From the NCBI RefSeq assembly GCF_009932375.1, contig NZ_BLJG01000013.1:1-61359 (forward strand): a stretch of 61,359 bases of DNA. The letters run 5' to 3'. Under the pieces are notes generated by a model. It ran no database searches, was not told the origin of the DNA, and saw only the letters and a program-made list of their open reading frames with translations. The position numbers and the translations under genes are program-made. Numbering within the stretch: position 1 is the first letter of the stretch; each line of letters starts with the position of its first letter. Below, one piece after another: positions 23,251-32,168 of the stretch. The DNA comes from Pseudomonas juntendi (GTDB lineage Bacteria; Pseudomonadota; Gammaproteobacteria; Pseudomonadales; Pseudomonadaceae).

Positions 23251-24903
23251 TCAATTCGCCCAGGCTGGCGTCGCCCGCGCCACCAATGCCTGCACATCCA
23301 CACCACGCGGCAACGCCCCATACACCCGGCCACCCCCCGCCAACCGGCTGCCAATGAACGCATCACTCACCAACGCATTGCCCGCCTCCAGCAACAGCTT
23401 GGCCTGCAACGCCAGGGCAATATCCTCGGTCAGTTGCCGCGCGCGGTACTGCATGTCGCCAGTATCGGCAAACGCCCCCTTGAGGTTGCCGATATGCGCC
23501 GCCAAACGTGGGTCGCCATGCCCATCGCCCAGCTCGGCGAACAAGGCATCGAGCACCCCCGGTTCCTTGGAAAGGGCCCGCAGCACATCCAGGCACTGCA
23601 CATTGCCCGAGCCTTCCCAGGTCGAGTTCACCGGTGCTTCGCGGTACAGCCGGGGCAGGATGCTGTCTTCCACATAACCGGCACCGCCCAGGCATTCGGC
23701 GGCTTCGTTGATCATGGCCGGCGCACGCTTGCAGATCCAGTACTTGCCCACTGCCGTCACCAGGCGGGCGAAGTGCGCCTGCTGCGGATCTTCGAGCTGC
23801 TCCAGCGCCTGCCCCATGCGCAGGCTGAGGGCGAGCGCAGCCTCGCTCTCCAGGGCGAGGTCGGCAAGCACGTTCTGCATCAGCGGCTGCTCATTCAACA
23901 CGCGGCCACCGACCTTGCGGTACGCGCAGTGGTGGGTAGCCTGGGTCAGCGCCTGGCGCATCAGCGCACTGGAGCCGACCATGCAATCGAAGCGGGTCAT
24001 GGCGACCATTTCGATGATAGTCGGCACACCACGGCCTTCTTCGCCGATCATCCACGCCAACGCCCCGCGAAACTCCACCTCGCTGGAGGCGTTCGAGCTG
24101 TTGCCCAGCTTGTTCTTCAGGCGCTGGATATAGAACTGGTTGCGGCTGTCATCCGGGCGGTGGCGCGGCAGCAGGAAACAACTCAGCCCCTTTTCGGTCT
24201 GTGCCAGGGTAAGGAAGGCATCGCACATCGGCGCCGAACAGAACCACTTGTGGCCGACCAGCTCATAGGCCTGACCCGAGCCCGGCGCCCCGACCGGGTA
24301 GGCCCGGGTGGTGTTGGCCCGCACATCGGTGCCGCCCTGTTTTTCGGTCATCGCCATACCCAGGGTGACCCCGGCCTTGTGCCGGTCGCCGATGTTGCGC
24401 GGGTCATATTCGCAGGCGAGGATTTTCGGTAGCCAGTACTCGGCCAGCTCGGGTTGCAAGCGCAGGGCTGGCACGGCGGCGAAGGTCATGGTCAACGGGC
24501 AGCCGCTGCCGGCTTCGGCCTGGCTGTGCAGGTAGGTCATGGATGCACGTGCCACATGCGCCCCGGGGCGCGGCTCGGCCCATGGCAGCGACGGCAGGCC
24601 GTGCTCGATCGCGGTGCGCATCAGTTCGTGGTAGGCCGGGTGGAACTCGACCAGGTCGATGCGATGGCCGTAGCGGTCGTGGCTGCTGAATTCGGGTTTG
24701 TGGGCGTTGGCCAGAAAGCCAGCCTGCATCAGCGGCCCCCCGGCCAGGGCGCCGTAGGCATCGATCCGCGACTGCGCCCAGCCCGCGCCGAAACGCCGCG
24801 ACCACTCCTGGAGTGGCAGGTCGAGGCGGTAAAGGTTGGCACCGTCGAGGGACGGTGGCTGGTTGGTAACTTCGTGGGTTTCAGCGTACTGGTGCAGGTT
24901 CAT
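23251..24903 (-). CDS. aidB: Acyl-CoA dehydrogenase, AidB-like
   Basis: A 550-residue acyl-CoA dehydrogenase-family flavoprotein close to E. coli AidB, which is linked to the adaptive response to alkylation. The N-terminus has the AidB-style THEVTNQPPSLDGANLYRLD, the central FAD region contains MAMTEKQGGTDVRANTT, and the C-terminal part has CLGGAGYVEDSILPRLYREA and VNSTWEGSGNV. ATG 24903 follows AGGAGC. In vivo substrate unknown. Confidence 0.92.
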   Translation of the reverse strand: MNLHQYAETHEVTNQPPSLDGANLYRLDLPLQEWSRRFGAGWAQSRIDAYGALAGGPLMQAGFLANAHKPEFSSHDRYGHRIDLVEFHPAYHELMRTAIEHGLPSLPWAEPRPGAHVARASMTYLHSQAEAGSGCPLTMTFAAVPALRLQPELAEYWLPKILACEYDPRNIGDRHKAGVTLGMAMTEKQGGTDVRANTTRAYPVGAPGSGQAYELVGHKWFCSAPMCDAFLTLAQTEKGLSCFLLPRHRPDDSRNQFYIQRLKNKLGNSSNASSEVEFRGALAWMIGEEGRGVPTIIEMVAMTRFDCMVGSSALMRQALTQATHHCAYRKVGGRVLNEQPLMQNVLADLALESEAALALSLRMGQALEQLEDPQQAHFARLVTAVGKYWICKRAPAMINEAAECLGGAGYVEDSILPRLYREAPVNSTWEGSGNVQCLDVLRALSKEPGVLDALFAELGDGHGDPRLAAHIGNLKGAFADTGDMQYRARQLTEDIALALQAKLLLEAGNALVSDAFIGSRLAGGGRVYGALPRGVDVQALVARATPAWAN

Positions 24904-25338
24904 CGGGGGCTCCTGGATCCGGGTAGGCTTGAAAGACCCAGTGAAGCACTGCCTGCGGGGTTGGCAAAGTGGCATTCGTGACTAAAGGTGTGGTGGTGGG
25001 GGCATGGGTTGCAGATGCATGTCTTGAGCCTGCATCTGGGCTGGCAGGTGTTCGCCATAAGATCTGCGGCGCGGGTGAGACCGAGCGCCGAAGTGTTCGC
25101 CTCGACACATTCAGCGCCTGCGAGATCGAGCGCCGAAGCGTTCGATCTCACAGGCGCTAAAAATATCTCGGCGAACACCTGTCAGCCATCCCCGGCTTAC
25201 AGCGAGAGCGCCACGCCCAACAAGCATGTAGTCCAATTCTCTATTCACTGTAGGCGCCTTCCTAAAGCCTCCACGCCCCCAAAAAACCCGCCCACAGCCT
25301 GCTAGGTTCATGGCTCCCACCTCGAAAAAAGGCGAGCC
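24904..25338. repeat. Intergenic region with nested palindromes
   Basis: 435 bp without a gene. AGGTGTTCGCC near 25046 is opposite GGCGAACACCT near 25170. Nested inside is CGCCTGCGAGATCGA...TCGATCTCACAGGCG (about 25114-25157). These could fold into one large cruciform. GAGCGCCGAAG-type words here recur near 95-160 and 12080-12110, suggesting a dispersed repeat distinct from REPs. From about 25224 the PAAR-effector leader begins. Confidence 0.6.
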
Positions 25339-26745
25339 ATGAGCCTGCGCATGAACATCTTTGGCCGATACCAAGGCTTGGACGGCGACCACACCACCAC
25401 AGGCGCCATCTGCATTGCCAGCCAGGCCAGGGGCCGTGTGCATGGCCGCAATTGGCTGCTGCTAGGCGACCCGACCACGCCCTGCCCGCTATGTGGGCAA
25501 GCGGGCACCATCGTCGAGGGCGAGTCCCGCTGGCGGCAGGACGGTATTCCCACGGCTCTGGACGGCGCACTGGTGCAATGCGGGTGCCCACAGGGCAGCA
25601 ATCGCGTGGTTGCAGGTGGGGCTGCAACACCGGCGTCGCACAGGGCACCAGCACCTGAGCCTGTTCGTGAGGCACCCGCGCAGGCTCAGGCGCGTAGCCC
25701 GAGCAGAAGCACCTATCAGCCAGAAGTAGCTCAGCCTTCGCCCACTCCACAAGGCATGGAGCCTGGGTTCTACATCGTTCCGCGTTGCATGACGTATCAA
25801 GAAGTACTGGCTGAACTGGGCGCGCCGCAGGCCAACCTGCCTCGGTCAATTCTGGAGCGGCTGAACCCGACGCATCAGCGTGGGTTCAAGGCAGGTGAGA
25901 TTTTTGTCATTGGTGATGGTTTGCGGCGGCCGGTATGTACGCGCGAAGAACTGTCTGCAATGAGTGCGGCGAAACAGGCTAGGGAAGCGTTAGCGGAACT
26001 GACGCCGGAGGAAGCCGAATTCTTGATGCGCCATCAGGCCGAGATCGCCGGGTTGCTCAGCGATGTGAGCCTGGCGATGGGGGTCAGCGAGGCGATGGTC
26101 GGCAAGTCGCTGGATGAACTCAGCGACATATTGCGAAAAATTGAAGACCTGCATAAAAATCAATTCATCAAACACGGGCATCTTAGGCACCCTGAATTTT
26201 TTGCAGAGCGTCAAAAACTATTTAAGCAATTGAGCTCAAATCTAAAGGCAACCGTTCTGAACAAGCGGCTCAATCTCGGTAATTATGAAAGTTTGCGTCG
26301 AGACTTGGGAATCTCGTCGAGAAGCTTGGTGCATCACTGGAGTAAGGCGGGAGGCCCGACACACATCCCCGGCTACTCGACACATTTGGATAAGCTGGCC
26401 AAGATGGCCAAATATTTAAAAGCCGGAGGATATATTGCCGTTGCTACCGGCGCGGGCGGATCTACACTAAAGATTTCTGAGGTATGCAAAGAGGGCAACA
26501 CAAGTACCTGTAAAAAAGTCAGCGTTACCGAAGCAGGTAATTTCGCCGGTGGCTTAGCTGGTGGGTGGCTGGGAGGAAAGCTTGTAGGCGAAATCTCTGC
26601 GAAGATTTGCTGGAGAGCCGGCCCCTACGCCCTGGTATGCGGAGTAGTAATCACCGGTGGAGGCGCTTTGGCCGGTAGCATAGGTGGCATGGAGGCTGGC
26701 GAGGAGTTCGGCGAATTAATCTTCGAGGCCTTTGGAGATGATTGA
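25339..26745 (+). CDS. T6SS PAAR-domain effector, putative pore-forming toxin
   Basis: A 468-residue protein with a PAAR domain at about 20-95 (GAICIASQARGRVHGRNWLL, then CPLCGQAG and GALVQCGCPQGSNRVVAGG), which would sharpen the type VI secretion spike. A Pro/Ala linker follows, then a LysM-like stretch (GFYIVPRCMTYQEVLAELGA, FKAGEIFVIGDG) and a helical region. The C-terminus holds glycine-zipper membrane segments (GNFAGGLAGGWLGGKLVGEI and VVITGGGALAGSIGGMEAGE), consistent with pore formation in target membranes. From residue ~265 the DNA turns visibly AT-richer, suggesting toxin-domain exchange. The stop overlaps the immunity gene. Confidence 0.88.
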   Translation: MSLRMNIFGRYQGLDGDHTTTGAICIASQARGRVHGRNWLLLGDPTTPCPLCGQAGTIVEGESRWRQDGIPTALDGALVQCGCPQGSNRVVAGGAATPASHRAPAPEPVREAPAQAQARSPSRSTYQPEVAQPSPTPQGMEPGFYIVPRCMTYQEVLAELGAPQANLPRSILERLNPTHQRGFKAGEIFVIGDGLRRPVCTREELSAMSAAKQAREALAELTPEEAEFLMRHQAEIAGLLSDVSLAMGVSEAMVGKSLDELSDILRKIEDLHKNQFIKHGHLRHPEFFAERQKLFKQLSSNLKATVLNKRLNLGNYESLRRDLGISSRSLVHHWSKAGGPTHIPGYSTHLDKLAKMAKYLKAGGYIAVATGAGGSTLKISEVCKEGNTSTCKKVSVTEAGNFAGGLAGGWLGGKLVGEISAKICWRAGPYALVCGVVITGGGALAGSIGGMEAGEEFGELIFEAFGDD

Positions 26746-27124
26746 CCACCTTGACGTAAAACTAAGACTATTTCTGTTGGGCACTCCTATATTTCTCGCG
26801 TTAATCGGGCTTGCATCTGACCTTCACATCGCCTGCTCTCACCAATATAAAGAAATGACCTCAGCGCTCCAACGGAGCGCTTGCCTTCCATTTGCGACCA
26901 GCATGTGGGGAGAGAACAAAATAGGTTCCAGGATCCTAGTTATTTCTGTAATCGCTGGCACCATTGGTTCTCCCGCCTCAAGCATTCGCAGTGGGCTATT
27001 GGATGAGCAAGACCACTTACAATTCCCTAGAAAATTAAGAAGAAAAATACTTATCGCATCCTCGCTTAATACCATTGGCATTGTATGGGTAGCGGCATAT
27101 TACCTAATGAAGCTAATAAAATGA
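26738..27124 (+). CDS. Putative immunity protein to the PAAR effector
   Basis: A 128-residue membrane protein with two or three hydrophobic segments (RLFLLGTPIFLALIGLASDL; IASSLNTIGIVWVAAYYLMK). The ATG at 26738 overlaps the effector stop by 8 bp, as expected for a cognate pair. A TTG two codons earlier is an alternative start. It is clearly related to the 154-aa protein at 28050-28514 (shared ALIGLA, MWG/IWG, and FPRKLR/FPKHLR with matching spacing). Inner-membrane location suits neutralising a pore-former. Confidence 0.75.
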   Translation: MIDHLDVKLRLFLLGTPIFLALIGLASDLHIACSHQYKEMTSALQRSACLPFATSMWGENKIGSRILVISVIAGTIGSPASSIRSGLLDEQDHLQFPRKLRRKILIASSLNTIGIVWVAAYYLMKLIK

Positions 27125-27134
27125 GAACCACACT

Positions 27135-27740
27135 ATGAACTCAGACCAGAAACACCATACGGAATCGCTAACCACCTCACCCTGCAAAAAACCACAGCTT
27201 TATGTCGTTTCAATCTCAAAACTCATAATCATGACTTCCTTGTCCATGGGCCTGTACCTCTATTACTGGCACTATCGACACTGGTTATTCATCAGAGGTC
27301 AGCATGGCCTCTGACTCATCCCGCTGCTGCGTACAATATTCGGAGCTTTCACAATATTTTTCTTGATGAAAAAAATCGTCGCTCGCTGTACTCAAGCGAA
27401 TCAGCCAGGAGAAAGGAGTGCCATCAGTGTCACTCTGATGCTTTACACACCTATCCTATTGATAGCGTGCTGGGAATTCTATGTATCCGAAAAGTTTTTT
27501 GATAGCCTGCCACTTTCCTTTTTCACCATGATTCCGATCATGCTCACACTCCTCTACACCACCTTTTTCTCAGTCGCAATGGTGCAAATACAACAGTCAG
27601 CCAATGTTTGCGAGGGTGATGGATGCGGGTTCGAAAATTCAAAAATAACTTGGGCAAATGTTGAATGCTTGATTATCTGCTGGATACCAATCACCGCTCT
27701 ATTTGGTTTCATGTCGGCTTATTCGCCATTAATACAGTGA
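27135..27740 (+). pseudogene. Membrane protein gene interrupted by an in-frame TGA
   Basis: Reading from ATG 27135 gives LYVVSISKLIIMTSLSMGLY, then YYWHYRHWLFIRGQHGL, then TGA at 27312-27314. The same frame continues uninterrupted with LIPLLRTIFGAFTIFFLMKK and further membrane segments to 27740. Across the stop it reads as one ~200-residue membrane protein of a type common in Pseudomonas (YxVS...L.LYYW..RHW). A nonsense mutation is the simplest explanation. The downstream part could restart at ATG 27366, without a visible ribosome site. Its role at the effector locus is unknown. Confidence 0.65.
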
Positions 27741-27824
27741 CCCGCGTTGCCCAGCGTTGCATGAGGACTCACCGCGCCCCCACACTCCCACGGACATTGA
27801 GCATCTTTCAGGCTATGCACAAAT

Positions 27825-27850
27825 CCTGTGGGAGCGGGTTCACCCGCGAA
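27825..27850 (+). repeat. Single REP element
   Basis: CCTGTGGGAGCGGGTTCACC... variant REP between the membrane pseudogene and the second effector leader. The rest of 27741-27875 shows no gene. Confidence 0.8.
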
Positions 27851-27976
27851 AGGGCCGGCCTTGCCGTCAAAAAAACATGCAGTCCAAATCTCTATCTCTT
27901 GTAGGGCTCTTCCTAACCCCTTCCCACCCCAAAACTACCCGCCCACAGCCTGCTAGGTTCCTGGCTCCCACCTTGA

Positions 27977-28072
27977 AAAGAGGCGAGCGGGCCTCTTGCC
28001 GGAAGTGTCGCAGACATGAACGCTGGGGAGTACATCGGCGAGGAGCTAAATGAATTTATCGAGCACGAATGA
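27977..28072 (+). pseudogene. C-terminal remnant of a lost PAAR effector
   Basis: An open stretch reading SGPLAGSVADMNAGEYIGEE then LNEFIEHE-stop. It aligns with the intact effector's end GGALAGSIGGMEAGEEFGEL then IFEAFGDD-stop. It is preceded directly by a leader (27876-27988) nearly identical to the intact effector's leader (25224-25335), ending at the same AGGCGAGC that precedes the effector ATG. An effector's body from start codon to about 30 codons before the stop has therefore been removed, leaving leader, tail and immunity gene. Confidence 0.75.
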
Positions 28073-28514
28073 TCATATGGAATTAATATGGCGCCTTGCC
28101 TTTGTCGCGACACCTTTTGCACTTGCACTGATCGGATTAGCAGCGAAAGCCATGAAATTATTCATGGCGACGACGTCATGCTTCATGATCATGATCGGAC
28201 TGGCATTCTATATTCGCTTGGCGCAAGCGAAAACTCTAGAAAAAATGATTCCAGCACTACCAAGCAGTTACTGGCTGAAATTAAATATTGCCATATGGGG
28301 CAAACAAAATCTTCGCTCACGACTACAGTTAGTAGGCGTCGTATCTGCCATACTTTTTTGGCCAATAAAAAACCTGCACATCCGTCACAACAAACTAGAC
28401 CAAAAAGATATTGACGACTTCCCGAAGCATTTAAGAACACAGCTACGAATCAGTAACTGGCTACTTTATCTAGGCGCAGCCTGGTTTGGCATAACTTACC
28501 TCATATACAGCTAG
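28050..28514 (+). CDS. Orphan immunity-like membrane protein (paralogue)
   Basis: A 154-residue membrane protein homologous to the immunity-like protein at 26738. Hydrophobic segments are LIWRLAFVATPFALALIGLA, a second at about 40-55, and WLLYLGAAWFGITYLIY at the C-terminus. ATG 28050 has a strong site (GAGGAG, 4-5 nt) inside the effector remnant; ATG 28077 is an alternative. As the effector is gone, it probably protects against a related toxin made by neighbours. Base composition is AT-rich relative to the core genome. Confidence 0.75.
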   Translation: MNLSSTNDHMELIWRLAFVATPFALALIGLAAKAMKLFMATTSCFMIMIGLAFYIRLAQAKTLEKMIPALPSSYWLKLNIAIWGKQNLRSRLQLVGVVSAILFWPIKNLHIRHNKLDQKDIDDFPKHLRTQLRISNWLLYLGAAWFGITYLIYS

Positions 28515-28592
28515 CTTCTGAGATGAGAGTCCGCCCAAATAAGTCATTCGAATATAAATGTCGAAAGACTGGGCGGCACCAGCTACACCGCT

Positions 28593-28676
28593 ATTCGCGG
28601 GCACGCCCGCTCCCACAGGTGCTGCGCATAACTTGAACGAAGTACGAACCCTGTGGGAGCGGGCATGCCCGCGAAT
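28593..28676. repeat. Inverted REP pair
   Basis: Arms ATTCGCGGGCACGCCCGCTC... (28593-28619) and its near-complement (28650-28676). It separates the T6SS locus from the purine cluster. Confidence 0.9.
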
Positions 28677-28705
28677 GGGCCGCAGCGCGGCCCCGAGGGC
28701 TCAGG

Positions 28706-29488
28706 TCAGAAGTGCACCTTGACCAGGAAGCTCATGGTGTTCTGGTCGGTGGTGAAGGCATCGCTGTCCTTGATGCCGTACTTGTTCTTCCAGTAGTCAT
28801 ACTCCACACCCACGTACAACTGCTTCTCGCCAAAGTGCAGCGCCTTGCCCAGGTCGTACTTGATCTGCGGGTTGAAGTGCAGGTTGGCGTGGTAGGTACC
28901 ACGGCGGTTCTGGTCGTTGTCGACCACCCAGTCCATGAAGCCGTCGATCAGTACGTCGGAATCCCCCACCGGGATGGTGTACGACCACACCGGCGTGATC
29001 TGCCACACATTGTCGCCGGCACGGCTGCCGTCGGTGGTGCGGTTGTAGAAGTTCAGCTGGAAGTAGTCGAAACCGGGGATGGCCAGGTCGAAGCCCGGGC
29101 CGATCAGGTACGACTCGGTATCACCCTCGCCAAACTCGTAGGTCATGGCCAGCAGCACGTCCTTGACCGGGCCGAACTCCAGCTTCTGGTCGAAGATCTT
29201 GCCAAACGACAGGCGTGGGCTGATCTCGCCATAGTAGGTGTTCGGGCCGTTGCCCTCGTCCTTCTGGCCCTGGTAGAAGATCTTGTCGACAAAGATGAAG
29301 TTGTCGCCGTACTTCCAGCCATCGGCATGTTCGAAGGTCACGGTTTGCTGGGTTGGCGGGTTGACCTTGAAGTTCTTGCCCCACAGGTAGGTCAGGCTGT
29401 TGTTCTGCCATTGCAGCAAGTCACCGCCGAAGGTGGTGCCGCAGGCCAGCAGGCCGCCAGCAAGGATCAGGCTGTTGATGATACGCAT
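28706..29488 (-). CDS. Tsx/OmpK-like outer-membrane channel (copy 1)
   Basis: A 260-residue outer-membrane beta-barrel of the nucleoside-specific channel (Tsx) family. It has a signal peptide (INSLILAGGLLACGTTFGG), alternating amphipathic strands (LLQWQNNSLTYLWGKNF, YVGVEYDYWKNKYGI) and the terminal aromatic signature ending in VKVHF. About 65% of it looks alike to copy 2 by eye. It lies beside purine permeases and catabolic genes, so nucleoside or nucleobase uptake is likely. The 351-bp gap to copy 2 (29489-29839) should hold its own promoter; it includes TTGACTGAGCGGTCAG at 29700-29715. Confidence 0.88.
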   Translation of the reverse strand: MRIINSLILAGGLLACGTTFGGDLLQWQNNSLTYLWGKNFKVNPPTQQTVTFEHADGWKYGDNFIFVDKIFYQGQKDEGNGPNTYYGEISPRLSFGKIFDQKLEFGPVKDVLLAMTYEFGEGDTESYLIGPGFDLAIPGFDYFQLNFYNRTTDGSRAGDNVWQITPVWSYTIPVGDSDVLIDGFMDWVVDNDQNRRGTYHANLHFNPQIKYDLGKALHFGEKQLYVGVEYDYWKNKYGIKDSDAFTTDQNTMSFLVKVHF

Positions 29489-29839
29489 TGCGAGTGTCGC
29501 TCCCTTGTTTGATCTGTTGTCTGCGCTCGTTGTTGGCGCTTTTTGTCTTTTGAGTCAGCTTTTTTCGATAGGCCACAGCTGTTTGGCAAGGGTTGGGCCA
29601 ACTTTTCCGGGTTGGCAAAACCTTCCTGCTCGACTTCGTTCTGAACGGATGAAAAGGGTCTTTCAGGCTGGCAACACGTTCGCCAACCGCCCGTATTCAT
29701 TGACTGAGCGGTCAGTAAACGCAGGCAGAATCCGTTCTGCCCTGATCGAGGGGGCGCGCAGATTACTGGCTTGCGCGCCGCGCCTCAAGTGCTCCGTCCT
29801 GGAGCGCTGTGAATCAAACTTGTGCGTTTGGTCAACTTC

Positions 29840-30625
29840 TTAGAAGTGTACCTTGATCAGCGCGCTCGCCACGCTCTGGTTGCTGTCCAGGTTGCCGCGG
29901 CTGTCGATGCCGTACTTGTCCTTCCAGTAGCTGTACTCGAAGCCCACATAAAGCTGCTTTGCCCCCAGGTTCAGGGCCTTGCCCAGGTCATATTTGACCT
30001 GCGGGTTGACGTGCAGGTTGGCGTGGTAGGTGCCACGGCGGGTCTGGTCGTTGTCGGTCACCCAGTCCATGTAACCATCGATCAGGATGTCGGACTTGCC
30101 CACCGGCAGGGTGTACGACCAGGCGGGGGTGATCTGCCACACATTGTCCCCGGGGCGGCTGCCCTCGGTGTTGCGCACATAGAAGTTGAGGGTGAAGTAG
30201 TTGAAGCCCGGGATGGCCAGGTCGAAGCCGGGGCCGATCAGGTAGGCCTCGTTGTCGCCTTCGCCTCGTTCGTAGGTCATGGCCAGCAACACATCCTTGA
30301 CCGGGCCGAACGCCAGTTTGCGGTCGAAGATCTTGCCGAATGACAGGCGCGGGCTGAACTCACCGTAGTAGGTGGTCACGCCCTTGCTGGCGTCTGCTTT
30401 GCCGTTGTAGAAAATCTTGTCGACGAACATGAAAGTGTCGCCGTACTTCCATTTGTTGGCGTGCTCGAAGGTAACCGTTTGCTGGATGCTGGGGTTGACC
30501 TTGAAGTCCTTGCCGTACAGGTAGGTCAGGCTTTCGCCGTGCCATTGCAGCCATTCGCCCGCGTGGGCAGGAACGGTGGCCAGCAGGCTGCTGCCCAGCA
30601 AGAGGGACGTGGTGATGCGTTTCAT
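29840..30625 (-). CDS. Tsx/OmpK-like outer-membrane channel (copy 2)
   Basis: A 261-residue paralogue of copy 1 with signal peptide ITTSLLLGSSLLATVPAHAG, the same strand pattern (EWLQWHGESLTYLYGKDF, YVGFEYSYWKDKYGI) and C-terminal IKVHF. Ribosome site GGAAGC upstream of ATG 30625. It lies 153 bp downstream of the purine permease, with a hairpin (30735-30755) between, so it may be read with the puu genes at reduced level. Tandem duplication with divergence is inferred. Confidence 0.88.
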   Translation of the reverse strand: MKRITTSLLLGSSLLATVPAHAGEWLQWHGESLTYLYGKDFKVNPSIQQTVTFEHANKWKYGDTFMFVDKIFYNGKADASKGVTTYYGEFSPRLSFGKIFDRKLAFGPVKDVLLAMTYERGEGDNEAYLIGPGFDLAIPGFNYFTLNFYVRNTEGSRPGDNVWQITPAWSYTLPVGKSDILIDGYMDWVTDNDQTRRGTYHANLHVNPQVKYDLGKALNLGAKQLYVGFEYSYWKDKYGIDSRGNLDSNQSVASALIKVHF

Positions 30626-30778
30626 GTTGTGCTTCCCGGACTTATTGTTTTTTTTGGGTTTTTTTGGCGTGCAGGTGCCCCGGGCGGCCCATTCCGGCGG
30701 GCCGACGGTATAGCGTCTACGGCGGTTCGAGACCGGAGCGGCTACAGGCCGCTCCCGTTCACTCGAAGGGGTTTTGCC

Positions 30779-32134
30779 TCAGTGCTGGTGACAGGCGTCG
30801 TTGTGCACCGCGCGGTCGGCACCGCCCAGAATGTTGAACAGCACGTTCAACACCAGGGCGCTGACCGTGGCCATGGCGATGCCACTGTGGGTGATGGGCT
30901 CCATCCACTGCGGCATCTGCGCGAAGAACTCCGGGCGCACCACGGGGATCAAGCCGAAGCCCACGCTTACCGCAACCAGCAACTGGTTGCGGCGGTCGCC
31001 GATGTCGGCTTCCTGGAGGATCTTGATCCCGGTAGCGGTCACCATGCCGAACATGGCGATCGACGCCCCACCCAGTACCGCGGGCGGGATCGAGGCGATC
31101 AGGAACGCTGCCTTGGGCAGCAGGCTGAGCAGAATCAGCAGGGCGCCGGCCACGATGGTGACAAAGCGGCAGCGGACCCCGGTCATTTGCACCAGGCCGA
31201 TGTTCTGGGCGAACGACGAGTGGGTGAAGGTGTTGAAAAAGCCGGCGATGAACGAGGCACCGGCATCGCACAGCAGGCCGCGGCGGAGCATGCCTGGGGT
31301 GACTTCGCGGTCGGTCACCTTGCCCAGGGCCAGGAACATGCCCGTGGACTCGACGAAGATGATCACCACCACCAGGCACATGGACAGGATCGGTGCCAGG
31401 CTGAAGGTCGGCATGCCGAAGTGCAGGGGCGTCACCACCTGCAACCACGGCGCTTCACTCAGGCCTGACAGGTCGACCATGCCGATGGTGCCGGCCAGCA
31501 CGTAGCCCAGGCCCATGCCAACCAGCACCGACACATTGACCCAGAAGCCGCGCATGAAGCGGTTGATCAGCAGGATCACGGCCAGCACCAGGCCGGCCAC
31601 CAGCAGGTAGATCGGCGAGCCGAACGTACTGGCATCCTGGCCGCCACCGGCCCAGTTGACCGCTACCGGGAACAGCGACAGGCCAATCGAGGTGATCACC
31701 GTTCCGGTGACCAGCGGTGGGAAGAAGCGCACGACCTTGGACATGAACGGTGCGATCAGCATGCCGAAGAAGCCGGCGGCGATGGTCGCGCCGAAGATCC
31801 CCTGCAGGCCTACACCGGGCATGCCGGCCATGGCCACCATGCTGCCCACGGCTGCGAAACTGGCACCCATCATCACTGGCATGCGGATGCCCACCGGGCC
31901 GATACCGAACGACTGGATGATGGTGGCGACGCCAGCGACCAGCAGGTCGGCGTTGATCAGGAAAGCGACTTCTTCACGGGACAGCCCGGCGGCCTGGCCA
32001 ATGATCAGCGGCACAGCGATGGCGCCACCGTACATCAGCAAAACGTGTTGCAGGCCAACCAGGAACAGTTGGAACAGGGGCAAGGGTTCGCGCGGTGGCG
32101 CAACGGGTATGTACGCCTTGCGGGACTCGGACAT
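30779..32134 (-). CDS. NCS2-family purine (urate/xanthine) permease
   Basis: A 451-residue nucleobase:cation symporter-2 with about 14 hydrophobic segments. The family signatures are FVGLQHVLLMYGGAIAVPLI-like (FLVGLQHVLLMYGGAIAVPL), THSSFAQNIGLVQMTGVRCR and FVESTGMFLALGKV. Downstream of puuD in the same direction, so urate or xanthine is the likely substrate; this is from context and cannot be read with certainty. ATG 32134 follows GAGG. Confidence 0.9.
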   Translation of the reverse strand: MSESRKAYIPVAPPREPLPLFQLFLVGLQHVLLMYGGAIAVPLIIGQAAGLSREEVAFLINADLLVAGVATIIQSFGIGPVGIRMPVMMGASFAAVGSMVAMAGMPGVGLQGIFGATIAAGFFGMLIAPFMSKVVRFFPPLVTGTVITSIGLSLFPVAVNWAGGGQDASTFGSPIYLLVAGLVLAVILLINRFMRGFWVNVSVLVGMGLGYVLAGTIGMVDLSGLSEAPWLQVVTPLHFGMPTFSLAPILSMCLVVVIIFVESTGMFLALGKVTDREVTPGMLRRGLLCDAGASFIAGFFNTFTHSSFAQNIGLVQMTGVRCRFVTIVAGALLILLSLLPKAAFLIASIPPAVLGGASIAMFGMVTATGIKILQEADIGDRRNQLLVAVSVGFGLIPVVRPEFFAQMPQWMEPITHSGIAMATVSALVLNVLFNILGGADRAVHNDACHQH

Positions 32135-32168
32135 GCAGCACCTCGAGTTTTGTTTTTATTCTCGGATC

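Noticed and set aside
21611..23254. Longer form of AMP nucleosidase
   Set aside because: The extension would translate a REP palindrome; GTG 23074 has AGGAAG upstream and matches the family start.
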